A DNA stretch of 32,280 nucleotides, taken from positions 1 through 32,280 of IMG/VR virus record IMGVR_UViG_3300037485_001059; one strand, 5' to 3'. Of this stretch, positions 15,682 to 24,665 are shown one piece after another. The notes below the pieces were generated by a model. The model saw nothing but the letters and a program-made list of their open reading frames with translations. It did no database searches and was not told the DNA's origin. The number at the start of each line of letters is the position of its first letter. Positions within the stretch are counted from its first letter, which is position 1. Both the position numbers and the translations under genes were made by a program. This stretch comes from a virus.

Positions 15682-17398
15682 CTAATGTCTTTATTTTTGA
15701 AAAATTGTTTTTCTTTTCAAACTGTAGACTTTGATCAAACTTATCTACTAACTGATCAGCCTTGTGGCTAATGATATAAATCGAACATTTGTTGGTCATC
15801 TTATTCAAGATTTTCATAAAGGCTTCAGTACCAGAAGCATCTAGAGATGAATCAAGAATCTCATCAAAGATCAATAAGTTGCAGTTAAGACTATTCTTCA
15901 TTCGTGCAACTTCACGCCACGTTAAAAGGATTGCCAAATCAATTCGTTGTTTCTCACCCTCTGAGAAGGAAGAGTAGGAGAATGCATCTCGGTATCGTGA
16001 TTTAATTGTTTCCTTGAACTCTTCGTCGATGGTGAAATCAACATAGAGATTAAGCTTTCCGAGGAACTTGTTAACGAGTCCATTGATGATGGGAACATAG
16101 TGTGCAATAATGCGGCTTTTGAGACCGCCATCTTTGAGTATATCATAGACAATATCATGGTGTATTTGTGTGGTAATCAGTCCGTCCAATTGCCTAGTAA
16201 CACTTTCCTTTTCTAATTCTGCATCTTTGATTTTTTGTAATAGTGTATTTTCATTTTCATTCACCAATTTTTTATTCTTTTCTTTGTTCATAAAACTAAG
16301 AGAAGATTGGTTACTGATAATCTGATACGAGATGTCGTTATTGTCGGATTGATATTTTTGTTTGAGTGTCTTGAGTTCTTCTATTTCAGTTTGAAGTGCC
16401 AACAGTTCTGTATTCTTCTTTGTGGCAATAACAATTGCTTTACGGCAATCTTCCAACTTAGATTCTTTATCTTGAATATGTTTCTCTTTTTGAAACTTTG
16501 GTAGATTTTGACCACAGCACTTGCATAGTGCATTTTCTTTTAATGATTCAATCTCTTCAACTAAAGTAGTTTCTAAGACCTCTGCCTTGGTTAACATTGC
16601 AGGAACATCTTTTAAAGCACTCAGACTTGCTAACTTCTTAACAAGTTTAGTGGATACATCTTTCAGACTCTTTTCATGCTTTGCCTGAAGAATATTATCA
16701 TCTGCAATCTTAGTTGTGTAATCTTGAATAGATTTTTCAATAGCCTTTATCTCTTCTACTGCAGTAGTTTGGATCGTTTCCAATACTTCTTTTTGAGACT
16801 TAATTTTTTCATGAACAATCTTTAATAAACTTTCTTGTTCACCAAGAGACAGTTTAAGACTTGATAGTTGTCCTTTAACATACAGATTCATATCAGCAAG
16901 AATATCAAGATTAAGAAGCCCTTCAATGATCTTCCGTCTTTCAGAAGGAGTCAATTGCATGAAAGGAACAAAGTTAGACTTACCAAGAATAACTACCTGC
17001 TTGAATGCTGCATAGTCAAATCCAAGAATATTTTCTTCAAACATCTCTTGGTAATCTTTTGTCTTAGCATTCTGATCAAGCATTTCTCCATCTTTAAAGA
17101 TCTCAAATACCTTTGGTGCAAGACCACGGCGAACTAGGAAATGGCAGTTAGACTTCTTAAATTCAATTTCAACAACACACTGTTTTGCATTAACTGTATT
17201 AATGAGTTGTGGAATGTTAATAGGTCTGAATGGCTTTCCAAACAAACCAAAGCACAAAGAGTCTAATAGAGCAAACGACTTACCATTCCCATTAGTACCC
17301 GTGACTAAAGTGGTCTTATAATTATCGAGTTTAATCTCAGAAAAATTATTACCAAATGAACCAAAGTTTTTAAAACGAACTGTTAGAAAGTCTATCAA
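15677..17398 (-). CDS. gp46: gp46, SMC-like recombination endonuclease subunit (Rad50-like)
   Basis: The Rad50-like ATPase that with gp47 resects DNA ends for recombination-dependent replication. It has 573 residues (T4: 560). Seen: Walker A GTNGNGKS (34-41), long coiled coils on both sides of a zinc-hook CKCC (292-295), signature SFSEGEKQR (477-485), Walker B NLLIFDE (507-513) and the H-loop IISH (to 545). The start is TTG at 17398, the only possible start before an in-frame stop. It overlaps the gp47 TGA (TTGA) and has SD AAGGA 6 nt upstream, so a TTG initiator with a good SD is likely real. Confidence 0.96.
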   Translation of the reverse strand: MIDFLTVRFKNFGSFGNNFSEIKLDNYKTTLVTGTNGNGKSFALLDSLCFGLFGKPFRPINIPQLINTVNAKQCVVEIEFKKSNCHFLVRRGLAPKVFEIFKDGEMLDQNAKTKDYQEMFEENILGFDYAAFKQVVILGKSNFVPFMQLTPSERRKIIEGLLNLDILADMNLYVKGQLSSLKLSLGEQESLLKIVHEKIKSQKEVLETIQTTAVEEIKAIEKSIQDYTTKIADDNILQAKHEKSLKDVSTKLVKKLASLSALKDVPAMLTKAEVLETTLVEEIESLKENALCKCCGQNLPKFQKEKHIQDKESKLEDCRKAIVIATKKNTELLALQTEIEELKTLKQKYQSDNNDISYQIISNQSSLSFMNKEKNKKLVNENENTLLQKIKDAELEKESVTRQLDGLITTQIHHDIVYDILKDGGLKSRIIAHYVPIINGLVNKFLGKLNLYVDFTIDEEFKETIKSRYRDAFSYSSFSEGEKQRIDLAILLTWREVARMKNSLNCNLLIFDEILDSSLDASGTEAFMKILNKMTNKCSIYIISHKADQLVDKFDQSLQFEKKNNFSKIKTLV

Positions 17399-18441
17399 TC
17401 TTCATCCTTTGACATTGCGGCATTGTATGCTGAGTTTATAATATCAGCAAGTACATTTTTATTAATTGATTTCTCTGTAACTGTATCAATTTCTTCATGA
17501 AGTAACTGTAGAGTATCTTTATGAATATCAACAGCCACTAGGTCTGGGTTTGCAGTTACATCTTCTGTTACAGACAATTCTGCTACTCCCGCTTCATATA
17601 ATTTATCCATGTATTTCTCAAAGGCTGGGCTCTTAGTTCTATTCTTAATAAAGATCTTAACATATGTATCTTTAAACTTTGAGTAGTCTAACTTTTCTGG
17701 GTTGGCTTCATCGTAGTCAAGCGTATAGAAAAGCCTTTTTGGATTCTCGATAAATTCAAGCGTTCTTGTTGCAAAATCAAATACATGAAACCCTTTGGCT
17801 TCCCAAACGTCTGAGAAAGCCATTTGGTACTGAGATCCCAGGTAATGTATATTATCCCGGCTAGATTTAATGTGATAATGCCCAGTAAGAACATATTCAA
17901 ATTTGTCAAAATGTTTTGGGTCATAGCCATGCTCAATAAATATACCACGAATACTCTGAAAGCCACACAACTCTAAATGTCCTAGTAGTAGAGAGCAGGT
18001 GGTGTTAGTAATAAACTCTGCCGACTGAATCTCATTCTCTGGGTTGATCCAAGGCAATAATGCCACACAACCAGCAGATGTTTGAATCTCTGTTGGTTCT
18101 GAATGAATTTCCCAATTTGAATACTGTTGTGCAATTTCTTGTAAAGAATTTACTGTGTTGTTATTCTTGTAATAGGTATCATGATTACCACAGATGGCAA
18201 TACACTTTACTCCAAGTTCTTGTAGTGGTTCAAAGAAACGTGTACGAACCTGTTGAAGAGTCTTAAAATTAATATATTTTCTACGATCAAAGACATCACC
18301 TAGATGAAAGATGGTCTTGATATCGTTCTCTTTAATATATGGAAATAACTGTCCTTCGAAGAAGGACAGAAAGTATTCCAAAACTATTGGGGAATCTGCT
18401 TTGTACCCGAAATGGGTATCGTTAAGAATTATTGATTTCAT
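17395..18441 (-). CDS. gp47: gp47, Mre11-like nuclease subunit
   Basis: The metallophosphoesterase nuclease partner of gp46. It has 348 residues (T4: 339). Metal-ligand motifs in order: D8 and H10 (NDTHFG), GDVFDRR (48-54), GNHD (85-88), GHLE (154-157) and GHYH (187-190). The C-terminal part (from about 225) is the capping and gp46-binding region. The ATG overlaps the gp55 stop as ATGA, and its own stop overlaps the gp46 start, so gp55, gp47 and gp46 are translationally linked. Confidence 0.96.
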   Translation of the reverse strand: MKSIILNDTHFGYKADSPIVLEYFLSFFEGQLFPYIKENDIKTIFHLGDVFDRRKYINFKTLQQVRTRFFEPLQELGVKCIAICGNHDTYYKNNNTVNSLQEIAQQYSNWEIHSEPTEIQTSAGCVALLPWINPENEIQSAEFITNTTCSLLLGHLELCGFQSIRGIFIEHGYDPKHFDKFEYVLTGHYHIKSSRDNIHYLGSQYQMAFSDVWEAKGFHVFDFATRTLEFIENPKRLFYTLDYDEANPEKLDYSKFKDTYVKIFIKNRTKSPAFEKYMDKLYEAGVAELSVTEDVTANPDLVAVDIHKDTLQLLHEEIDTVTEKSINKNVLADIINSAYNAAMSKDED

Positions 18442-19010
18442 ATATCAAGTATATCTTTCTTTGACTTACGTTTGCGTTTAACGCCCTCTTTCTTGGGTGG
18501 ATTCAGCATAACACCAAATCGATCCATGTCAAGATCTGTAAGACCAAAGAAATCTCTTCTACCAATATCTACACCGGCGTAGACTTTATTAAACCAATGA
18601 TGAAAGTCTTTATCGTTTTGCTGTTCTGCATACTTGTATTGTGTATACTTTTCTTTCTTTTCTTTGTTTATGATACGCACAAAAGAAAACCAGCAAATCT
18701 GTGTAAGATATCCGAATGGACTCTTGGACTTTTCTGGGTCAAAGTTACCAATATAGGTAATACAGTTTAAGACGGCATCAGATACCATCTCTTCTCTATA
18801 TGGATAGTTTGCAAAATTGGGACGGAAAGAAAGTCTTGATGCAATCTTAAGAACACATTCTCCTATAAAATCTGGAAGTTTGGGTTTCTTTCGACCTGCA
18901 TTTTCTGCATCATTTGACTTTTTACGATAATCTACTAAAGCATCATATAGATCAGAGTTACTTACGTAATCTGCATCTGATGGTTTCTTTTTCTTGGATG
19001 GGTTTTTCAC
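18438..19010 (-). CDS. gp55: gp55, late-transcription sigma factor
   Basis: The T4-type late sigma factor that directs host RNA polymerase to TATAAATA-type promoters with gp45 and gp33. It has 190 residues (T4: 185). Matching segments: YVSNSDLYDALVDYRKK, FIGECVLKIASRLSFRPNF, EEMVSDAVLNCITYIGNFD and PFGYLTQICWFSFVRIINKEKKEKY, the region-2-like core. The very basic C-terminus ends KKDILDI; the hydrophobic/acidic end could be the clamp-binding peptide, by analogy only. The start is GTG, the only workable start; it has no SD and stands 6 nt after TATAAT. Confidence 0.93.
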   Translation of the reverse strand: MKNPSKKKKPSDADYVSNSDLYDALVDYRKKSNDAENAGRKKPKLPDFIGECVLKIASRLSFRPNFANYPYREEMVSDAVLNCITYIGNFDPEKSKSPFGYLTQICWFSFVRIINKEKKEKYTQYKYAEQQNDKDFHHWFNKVYAGVDIGRRDFFGLTDLDMDRFGVMLNPPKKEGVKRKRKSKKDILDI

Positions 19011-19016
19011 TATATT

Positions 19017-19044
19017 ATTATATCACAAGTATATGATTATACAA
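19017..19044 (-). promoter_or_regulatory. Extended -10 promoter upstream of gp55
   Basis: Minus strand: perfect -10 TATAAT (19017-19022) with an upstream TGA giving the extended -10 form TGnTATAAT. A weak -35-like TTGTAT (19039-19044) lies 16 nt away. Exactly 6 nt separate the hexamer from the gp55 GTG, so +1 would be the first base of the start codon. It probably drives gp55-gp47-gp46 early. Confidence 0.55.
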
Positions 19045-19052
19045 CATTTTTT

Positions 19053-19070
19053 ATAGGATTATAATCCTAT
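19053..19070. repeat. 18-nt perfect palindrome overlapping the stop of the RmlB-like gene
   Basis: ATAGGATTATAATCCTAT is fully self-complementary and overlaps the last codons and TAA of the upstream gene. On the minus strand it is followed by AAAAAA rather than a U-tract, so a terminator role is doubtful. It lies 8 nt upstream of the gp55 -35-like element and could be an operator dyad or a chance AT-rich palindrome. Confidence 0.4.
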
Positions 19071-20057
19071 CCATTTCGGATTCTTCAGTGACCACTGAAC
19101 AACATCATCCAATGATTTTTCTAAATTGTTTATTGGAGTCCAGCCCATCTTTGCCATCTTACTACCATCTAAAGCATATCTTAAATCATGACCAGGTCTA
19201 CTGCCATGAAAATCAACAAGTTCATAATTAAGTTCGTTGCCGACACATGAACTAATAATTTTAGCAAGAGTTAAATTATCAACTTCTTTTTCACCAACAA
19301 TGTTATACTTTTCACCAGAGGTTCCATTTTTTAATAGAAAATCTACAGCACTACAAACATTTTTAGCATGAATATAATATCGACTACCTGCTTCTGTTAA
19401 TGTTTTATTGGCATGAATAAATAATTTTTTACCAATTTTACTATTTTTAATACATAAAGGAATAAACTTTTCTGGATGCTGTCTTTCTCCAAAGATATTC
19501 ATACAATGTGTAACCATTATTGGCATCTTATACGTATTATGGAAAGCCACAGCTAACTCTTCTCCACCTGCTTTTGCTGCGGCATAAGGATTGCCAGAAT
19601 TGTATCTATCATTTTCTTTATAATTGACACCGACTGGTGCTGGACCAAATATTTCATCTGTTGAGAAGTAAACAAAATTCTTTAAATTATCTTGACTTCT
19701 TGCATAATTTAAAATATTACATGTACCAACAACATTATCCATTACAAAACTCATAGGATCAGAGATAGAACGATCCACGTGGGATGATGCGCCAATATGC
19801 AACACAATATCAATCTTGCCTAGCATAGCTACTAAAACTTCATTATTGTGCATTTCTGATTTCATATCATGCCACACAAATGAAACTCTGTGTTTTTCTT
19901 TTTCCCATATTGGAAGTTCAGTAAGTCTATTAAGATTACCAGAAACATCTAATCGATCTAAAATAACAACATCACAATCATCATTTTGAAGTAAATATTC
20001 AACCATATGATGTCCAACAAAACCACAACCACCAGTAACTAAAATTCTATTACGCAT
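19059..20057 (-). CDS. RmlB-like nucleotide-sugar 4,6-dehydratase (extended SDR)
   Basis: An NAD-dependent extended SDR of 332 residues, the length usual for dTDP-glucose 4,6-dehydratase, which converts dTDP-glucose to dTDP-4-keto-6-deoxyglucose. Seen: nucleotide-binding GGCGFVG (9-15); LDRLDVSGNLNRL, as in RmlB; SHVDRSISDP; active-site TDE (133-135); and YxxxK (Y158, K162). GERQHPEKFIPLCI also matches RmlB. The rest of the rhamnose pathway (RmlA, RmlC, RmlD) is absent here, so the host must supply dTDP-glucose or the substrate may differ. Its start overlaps the Gmd stop by 8 nt. It is the last gene of the island. Confidence 0.88.
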   Translation of the reverse strand: MRNRILVTGGCGFVGHHMVEYLLQNDDCDVVILDRLDVSGNLNRLTELPIWEKEKHRVSFVWHDMKSEMHNNEVLVAMLGKIDIVLHIGASSHVDRSISDPMSFVMDNVVGTCNILNYARSQDNLKNFVYFSTDEIFGPAPVGVNYKENDRYNSGNPYAAAKAGGEELAVAFHNTYKMPIMVTHCMNIFGERQHPEKFIPLCIKNSKIGKKLFIHANKTLTEAGSRYYIHAKNVCSAVDFLLKNGTSGEKYNIVGEKEVDNLTLAKIISSCVGNELNYELVDFHGSRPGHDLRYALDGSKMAKMGWTPINNLEKSLDDVVQWSLKNPKWIGL

Positions 20058-21048
20058 TTAATTCACCTTTCAATTTATTTGTAGCTATCTTCAAATTACA
20101 ATCAACCATATCATCCATTAAAGTTTCAAAAGTATAATCAGGTAACCAACCCAAAGTTTGTCTAATTTTTGTAGAATCACCTTTTAAGTATTTCAATTCT
20201 TCCGGTCTTAAAAATTTGGAATTTTGAACAACATATTTTGTATAATCCAAATCCAATCTATTAAAAACATACTTTACCATATCTAACACAGAATGAGTTT
20301 GCATAGTAGAAACGACAAAGTCATCTGCAATACTATGATTCAACATCATATGCATAGCCCTAACATAATCTTTTGAGTGTCCCCAATCTCTGTATGATTC
20401 TATATTACCTAGTTCAAGAGTTTTTTCTATTCCCAATTTAATATTAACTGCAGTTTTTACAACTTTACTAGTTACAAAGTTGGAACCTCTGCGTGGAGAT
20501 TCATGATTAAATAAAATCCCATTTACTGCATGAAGTTTATAGCAGTGCCTATAGTTTCGAACTAGAGAATATCCAAATAATTTTGAACATCCATAAGGAC
20601 TGACAGGATGCATGGGAGTTGTTTCTCTTTGAAACCCATCACTGTCTACAGAATTACCAAACATTTCTGAGGAACTTGCCTGATAAAATTTTGCTGTTGG
20701 ACATGAGCGTCTATAGGCTTCCAGTATATTCATTACACCAATAGCATTTGTCTGTGCAGTAAATTGTGGAATATCAAAACTAATTCTTACATGACTTTGT
20801 GCAGCAAGATTATAAATTTCATCAGGCTGTATTTTATCTAAAAGACGTTCCATACTACTCTGATCTAATAAATCGCCATAACTAATATTTAATTTTTCTC
20901 TTATATCATCAGTAAATCGACTTTGTTGACTTTCAGATACAGAGTTTCTACGCACCATACCATGAACTTCATATCCTAAATTCAAAAGATATTCTGCTAA
21001 GTATGATCCGTCTTGTCCGTTTATTCCTGTTATAAATGCTTTCTTCAT
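20050..21048 (-). CDS. gmd: GDP-mannose 4,6-dehydratase
   Basis: Makes GDP-4-keto-6-deoxymannose from GDP-mannose, the shared precursor of GDP-fucose, GDP-rhamnose and GDP-perosamine. It has 332 residues. Seen: GINGQDG (8-14); MVRRNS, which in Gmd binds NADP; NLAAQSHVRISFDIP; active-site SSSEMFG (125-131); PYGCSK with Y152 and K156; NHESPRRG; and RDWGHSKDYVRAM, all diagnostic of Gmd rather than other SDRs. It lies 1 nt after the DegT gene and overlaps the RmlB-like gene by 8 nt. No GDP-fucose synthase (GMER/WcaG) is present in the window. Confidence 0.95.
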   Translation of the reverse strand: MKKAFITGINGQDGSYLAEYLLNLGYEVHGMVRRNSVSESQQSRFTDDIREKLNISYGDLLDQSSMERLLDKIQPDEIYNLAAQSHVRISFDIPQFTAQTNAIGVMNILEAYRRSCPTAKFYQASSSEMFGNSVDSDGFQRETTPMHPVSPYGCSKLFGYSLVRNYRHCYKLHAVNGILFNHESPRRGSNFVTSKVVKTAVNIKLGIEKTLELGNIESYRDWGHSKDYVRAMHMMLNHSIADDFVVSTMQTHSVLDMVKYVFNRLDLDYTKYVVQNSKFLRPEELKYLKGDSTKIRQTLGWLPDYTFETLMDDMVDCNLKIATNKLKGELNA

Positions 21049-21049
21049 T

Positions 21050-21640
21050 TTATCTCCTAAAAATATTCATCGTTGTTAAATCAGGCCAATCATTGAGTGT
21101 CCATTGTACCGGGTCAGTATTCATTGCAGTTGGTAACTTTTGTAATCCCATCTCTGCAGTCTCTGGAGTCATATAATAATGATATCCATATATTTTAATA
21201 TTTTGATCTCTCCAAGGTTTATCTGGTTCTCTTCCATCATATGACATTTGTTTTAAGAGTGTTGCAGCTTCTTTATTGTCTGTTAGTATAGCACCACCTC
21301 GTCCCAATGACAAGTGTTTTTTATATTGAAAACTCAAACTCATAAACGTATTGGGTACATAACTATTTTTTTTCCAAAGCACTGCTGCATCAATTATGTT
21401 GTCAGTAAGGTAATAATAGTCTTTCCAATCTTCATCTTTCCATTCAAGTTCAATATTTAACTTATTTGCTAAAAATGGAATAGAAAGATAAGTATGCTTT
21501 GGAACTACAATTTTTTTTATATTTTGCATTCGTAGACATAGCTCTACACCATGTGTACACGAATCAACTGCAATAGCATAAGTTGATCCAAAAAAATTTG
21601 CGATCTCATTTTCAAATTTAGTTATTACATTAAAATCCAT
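21050..21640 (-). CDS. Short DegT/DnrJ/EryC1/StrS-type PLP aminotransferase (196 aa)
   Basis: The N-terminal half of a sugar aminotransferase of the DegT family: substrate/PLP loop YAIAVDSCTHGVELCL, PLP-N1 aspartate D84 in IIDAAV, and Schiff-base lysine in SFQYKKHLSLGRGG (K108 by alignment). It ends soon after the family segment YYMTPETAEMGLQKL, which corresponds to the N-Y-R-M...GLAQL point of full-length enzymes (about 370-400 residues). The small C-terminal domain is therefore missing. No frameshift remnant fits: the next gene starts 1 nt after the stop. Next to Gmd, a GDP-4-keto-6-deoxymannose 4-aminotransferase (perosamine-type) role is possible; this is inference. Confidence 0.82.
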   Translation of the reverse strand: MDFNVITKFENEIANFFGSTYAIAVDSCTHGVELCLRMQNIKKIVVPKHTYLSIPFLANKLNIELEWKDEDWKDYYYLTDNIIDAAVLWKKNSYVPNTFMSLSFQYKKHLSLGRGGAILTDNKEAATLLKQMSYDGREPDKPWRDQNIKIYGYHYYMTPETAEMGLQKLPTAMNTDPVQWTLNDWPDLTTMNIFRR

Positions 21641-21652
21641 ATATAAATTCTT

Positions 21653-22363
21653 TCACAGTAGATTATCAATCTGTTCTTTAGTTACACGCGTATCATTTAA
21701 CTCATATGATCTGATTATATTTATATAGTTTTCATTACTTTGAAAATCGCTAAACAAACCACCTGTAAAACTATAAGGAGAAATACATAAAGACCACATA
21801 TCCCATAATTCATGTGATTCAACTTTTTTGTATTCTTGTGTATCACACACATTTAAACCAATAAAACATATTTTAAAATTGGAGAATTTGTGTTTTTTAT
21901 TTATTATTTCTGCAATTTTTTCTGCTTGATCTATAGAAATATTGTTTTCCCACATATTAAAAGTATAATTAAACAACACATTAAATGAATTTAAACTTTT
22001 AAATCGTTTTTTACATTTTACAAAATGATCATAATCTTTTGTAGAACTTAAATCATGATGAGGGAAAATGCAACTATGGACATCATTAACATCTTTATTG
22101 TATTGACGGTTAGATGTTCTTTTTGAAGTTGCCAATGGAATTCCTGTCTCCGGTTCTATAGTTAAAGCATTACATGTTAAAACCACATTATTATCAGGAT
22201 TTAATAGTTCTTGAAAATCATCATCCAAAATATGAATAATATTATCAACACTGTGTGTATTCATAAAATCAAAAAAACCAGAGAACTCTCTGTAATTGTA
22301 TTTTTTTAATATTTCTGAATTTTGGCAACGACTGCCCAAACTATAAATGGTGTCAAATTTCAT
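21653..22363 (-). CDS. DUF1796 family protein (putative papain-like fold)
   Basis: 236 residues. The N-terminus IYSLGSRCQNSEILKKYNYR followed by SGFFDFM matches the DUF1796 pattern (SLG-[SN]-x-CQ ... PFDW), with the conserved Cys at position 13. A later segment (HHDLSSTKDYDHFVKCKKRF) supplies the conserved His region, and INFxGLN-like IGLNV follows. The family is described as papain-like cysteine peptidase-like, but its biochemical role is unproven, and it is often found in glycan and capsule loci. It overlaps the GT10 gene by 11 nt. It is visibly more AT-rich than the replication genes. Confidence 0.75.
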   Translation of the reverse strand: MKFDTIYSLGSRCQNSEILKKYNYREFSGFFDFMNTHSVDNIIHILDDDFQELLNPDNNVVLTCNALTIEPETGIPLATSKRTSNRQYNKDVNDVHSCIFPHHDLSSTKDYDHFVKCKKRFKSLNSFNVLFNYTFNMWENNISIDQAEKIAEIINKKHKFSNFKICFIGLNVCDTQEYKKVESHELWDMWSLCISPYSFTGGLFSDFQSNENYINIIRSYELNDTRVTKEQIDNLL

Positions 22364-23162
22364 AATTTTTAATGTGGTTAATATAGATATAATCTTCAGC
22401 CGTCAACATTTCGTTTGCAATTTTAAAATTATTTTTTATTGCTGGTAGCATAGACTTATATAAATCAAATGAAATATCTTTAATATCAAAATTATCATTT
22501 AAGACTATAATACCATCTTTATCAAAAAAATCACATATATTTGGTATTCCATAATATATAGGCACAGTTCCACACATAAAGCAATCTGTTATTTTTTCTG
22601 TAAACATATTAGAGTATGTTGCATTTTCCATAGTAATAGAAAAACAATAATCTTTTAATCCATTGAGTTTATCATCTATTGGATTGAATCCTCTACCATA
22701 CAAATCACACTTGTCTTTAAATTGATCAATAATTTTTAAACGGTATACGTGTTCAGCACACAATACTTTATTTGAACAAACCATAGAAACCAATTTGGTT
22801 TTATCATATATTTTTCCTGAATTTAAAAATGATTTTCCACTACACTGCACTAAAACAAATATGTCAGATATACTGCATAACGTTATGTCGTGCGTAAAGA
22901 CTTTTATATATTTTTGTTTTAGAATACCAATATTGTTTACACACCAGTTATAAATTTCTGGAATAATTGTTTTTGATTCACATAACCATGCATAGTTTTT
23001 ACTGTTTGAATTAACATGATTAAAAATTCCATTATCGACATATATGGTAATTGGTGCACTTGTACCGTTTTTTATCCATTTAATGTACAATGGATCATAC
23101 CCGGAGGTAGATGGGCTATGTTGAAATCCACCTCCTATTAAATTAATTTCCTGTATCTTCAT
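22353..23162 (-). CDS. GT10 family (alpha-1,3/4-fucosyltransferase-like)
   Basis: 269 residues. The C-terminal GT10 signature is clear at 175-205: SITMENATYSNMFTEKITDC followed by GTVPIYYGIPN. It fits the family pattern F-x-x-x-x-EN ... TEK ... G-x-VP-x-Y-x-G that binds GDP-fucose. Before it, KLVSMVCSNK and DLYGRGFNP also match GT10. The family transfers fucose (or a related GDP-sugar) to lipopolysaccharide or protein glycans. The start at 23162 overlaps the SGNH gene by 20 nt. It is AT-rich. The acceptor is unknown; the donor is likely a GDP-6-deoxyhexose, in line with gmd in the same operon. Confidence 0.88.
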   Translation of the reverse strand: MKIQEINLIGGGFQHSPSTSGYDPLYIKWIKNGTSAPITIYVDNGIFNHVNSNSKNYAWLCESKTIIPEIYNWCVNNIGILKQKYIKVFTHDITLCSISDIFVLVQCSGKSFLNSGKIYDKTKLVSMVCSNKVLCAEHVYRLKIIDQFKDKCDLYGRGFNPIDDKLNGLKDYCFSITMENATYSNMFTEKITDCFMCGTVPIYYGIPNICDFFDKDGIIVLNDNFDIKDISFDLYKSMLPAIKNNFKIANEMLTAEDYIYINHIKNYEI

Positions 23163-23841
23163 CTATAATCTCAAAAAATTCTTCGACTAATAAAAGCATT
23201 GCATTCTGTGATAAATGAATATCATCCATAATATACTTTTGATCTGTAGATCCATCAGGAAGCATCATTTTTTTTGATATATCTTTAAAAATTATATTAT
23301 GGTTGTAACATCTTTCTTTAAGATACTTATTGAAGTCAATGGTGATTTTATTTCTTATATAAACATCACCATAGTCTGCATGACTACCAAGTCCTACTGA
23401 GGAACTTGGTGGTGCATAAACACCAATTTTGAAACCTTTACTTTTTAAATACAATACAGTATTCATGTATCGATCAACACACTCTCGTATAGTTTGATCT
23501 AAATTTTTACCATTTTTTATTGCATGAAATCCTATATGATTTCTAATATCAATTTCACCAAAACATAAAAACACAAAATCAGTTGGCTTTATATTATATT
23601 CTTCGATTGCTTGTTCAATTATTGGGAGTTTATTGTGAGAATTATAAGCCGTGTAAGAACCAACTTTAATAGGACAAAAATAAGGAATATTTTGTTCAAA
23701 TCTGTTTATTTTTTCTCTTAATTGACCTTGTTTTAATGTATAACAAGTTCCAAATTCGGGTTGAATGTGTCGAAGTCCATCAAACGTTTTATCTGTTCCA
23801 GAAAATACTGAAACGTGACTATCACCAATAATATAAATCAT
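23143..23841 (-). CDS. SGNH/GDSL-like hydrolase
   Basis: 232 residues with the family blocks: block I IIGDSHV (Ser8), block III-like FGEIDIR (Gly95/Asp98 instead of G-x-N-D) and block V DDIHLS (Asp206, His209). Members act as esterases or, in glycan loci, as O-acetyl transferases or deacetylases. Here it may trim or add acyl groups on the island's glycan. The Asn of block III is replaced by Asp, so activity is not assured. Its ATG overlaps the preceding stop as ATGA. No signal peptide is evident, suggesting cytoplasmic action. Confidence 0.8.
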   Translation of the reverse strand: MIYIIGDSHVSVFSGTDKTFDGLRHIQPEFGTCYTLKQGQLREKINRFEQNIPYFCPIKVGSYTAYNSHNKLPIIEQAIEEYNIKPTDFVFLCFGEIDIRNHIGFHAIKNGKNLDQTIRECVDRYMNTVLYLKSKGFKIGVYAPPSSSVGLGSHADYGDVYIRNKITIDFNKYLKERCYNHNIIFKDISKKMMLPDGSTDQKYIMDDIHLSQNAMLLLVEEFFEIIDEDTGN

Positions 23842-24665
23842 AATCTATAAACCTTTTTAATATTTTCAGCAAAAATACTAGCAATAATAGAAATGGAAGA
23901 TACATCAGCTTTAAGCATATAATCACATTTAGATAAAGTGAATATTTCTTTTAAACATTCAACACCTAAAAGGTATCTATGTTGTGTTCTAGAATCTGTA
24001 AACCTATCATATGGATGTATGTGTAGATTCTGATCATTTGCTCGGTACATATCTTCATAATAGACAATAGGAATTTTGATAGAATTTTTTAATTCATCAA
24101 TTACACGAATATCATCTGTTGCTACAAAAATTTGTTCAATATTGGAATTTTCATGTAGTATTTCATTTATTTTTTTTATGTAAAGTTCAGTGCCAGCAAC
24201 TTTATGATAATGTTTCATATCAGTAAGTCTTATTTGTACACCAAGAGTACATTTATTTTGAATTTTGGTATTGTAAAAATTATCAATTTCTGTAGAGATA
24301 TTTTCTTTTAATTTGAAAGAATTAAAAAATGTTTTCTTTAACTGAATAAACTTTGATGAATCTAAGAAAAAGTTTTTATCATCATAATGTATATTTGCTG
24401 AAATTAAACTATTTAAATATTCAAACTTTTCATCTGTTGTAATTGAAGTTTGATCAAAATAATATTCCCAACAATTTTTTGTATTTAGTATTGACGTATC
24501 AACTTCTGTACATGCACATTCATTGGTTTCCATATCAACAAATAATCTATCATCTGGAGATAGATGGGTTAAAGCATTTAATATAATAAAAATGTTTCCG
24601 GCAAATCCAACGCCAGCAAATTTATGTTCTGGAGATATTTTTACAAATTCTAATTTATATTTCAT
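23838..24665 (-). CDS. O-fucosyltransferase/GT23-like glycosyltransferase, member A (275 aa)
   Basis: A GT-B-like fucosyltransferase fold is suggested by GVQIRLTDM (the H-x-R-x-D loop of the O-FucT/GT23 superfamily with Gln for His), IFVATDD and a C-terminal block YLLGVECLKEIFTLSKCDYM, then LKADVSSISIIASIF with a final KKVYRL. The same order, and a similar ending (KEVFKI), occurs in the two tandem proteins at 25793-27582, so all three appear to be one expanded family. It overlaps the acyltransferase gene by 11 nt and the SGNH gene by 4 nt. The family assignment is pattern-based; the donor and acceptor are unknown. Confidence 0.7.
   Translation of the reverse strand: MKYKLEFVKISPEHKFAGVGFAGNIFIILNALTHLSPDDRLFVDMETNECACTEVDTSILNTKNCWEYYFDQTSITTDEKFEYLNSLISANIHYDDKNFFLDSSKFIQLKKTFFNSFKLKENISTEIDNFYNTKIQNKCTLGVQIRLTDMKHYHKVAGTELYIKKINEILHENSNIEQIFVATDDIRVIDELKNSIKIPIVYYEDMYRANDQNLHIHPYDRFTDSRTQHRYLLGVECLKEIFTLSKCDYMLKADVSSISIIASIFAENIKKVYRL

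Noticed and set aside
19053-19070. Palindrome as an intrinsic terminator
   Set aside because: No U-tract follows on either strand; on the minus strand an A-tract follows. Kept only as a palindrome.
21050-21640. DegT gene as a frameshifted full-length enzyme
   Set aside because: The next gene starts 1 nt after the stop and encodes Gmd from its first residue, so no downstream C-terminal remnant is present.
21710-21730. Additional TATAAATA-like string inside the DUF1796 gene
   Set aside because: It lies within coding sequence of a very AT-rich gene with no start codon downstream at a useful distance; expected by chance.
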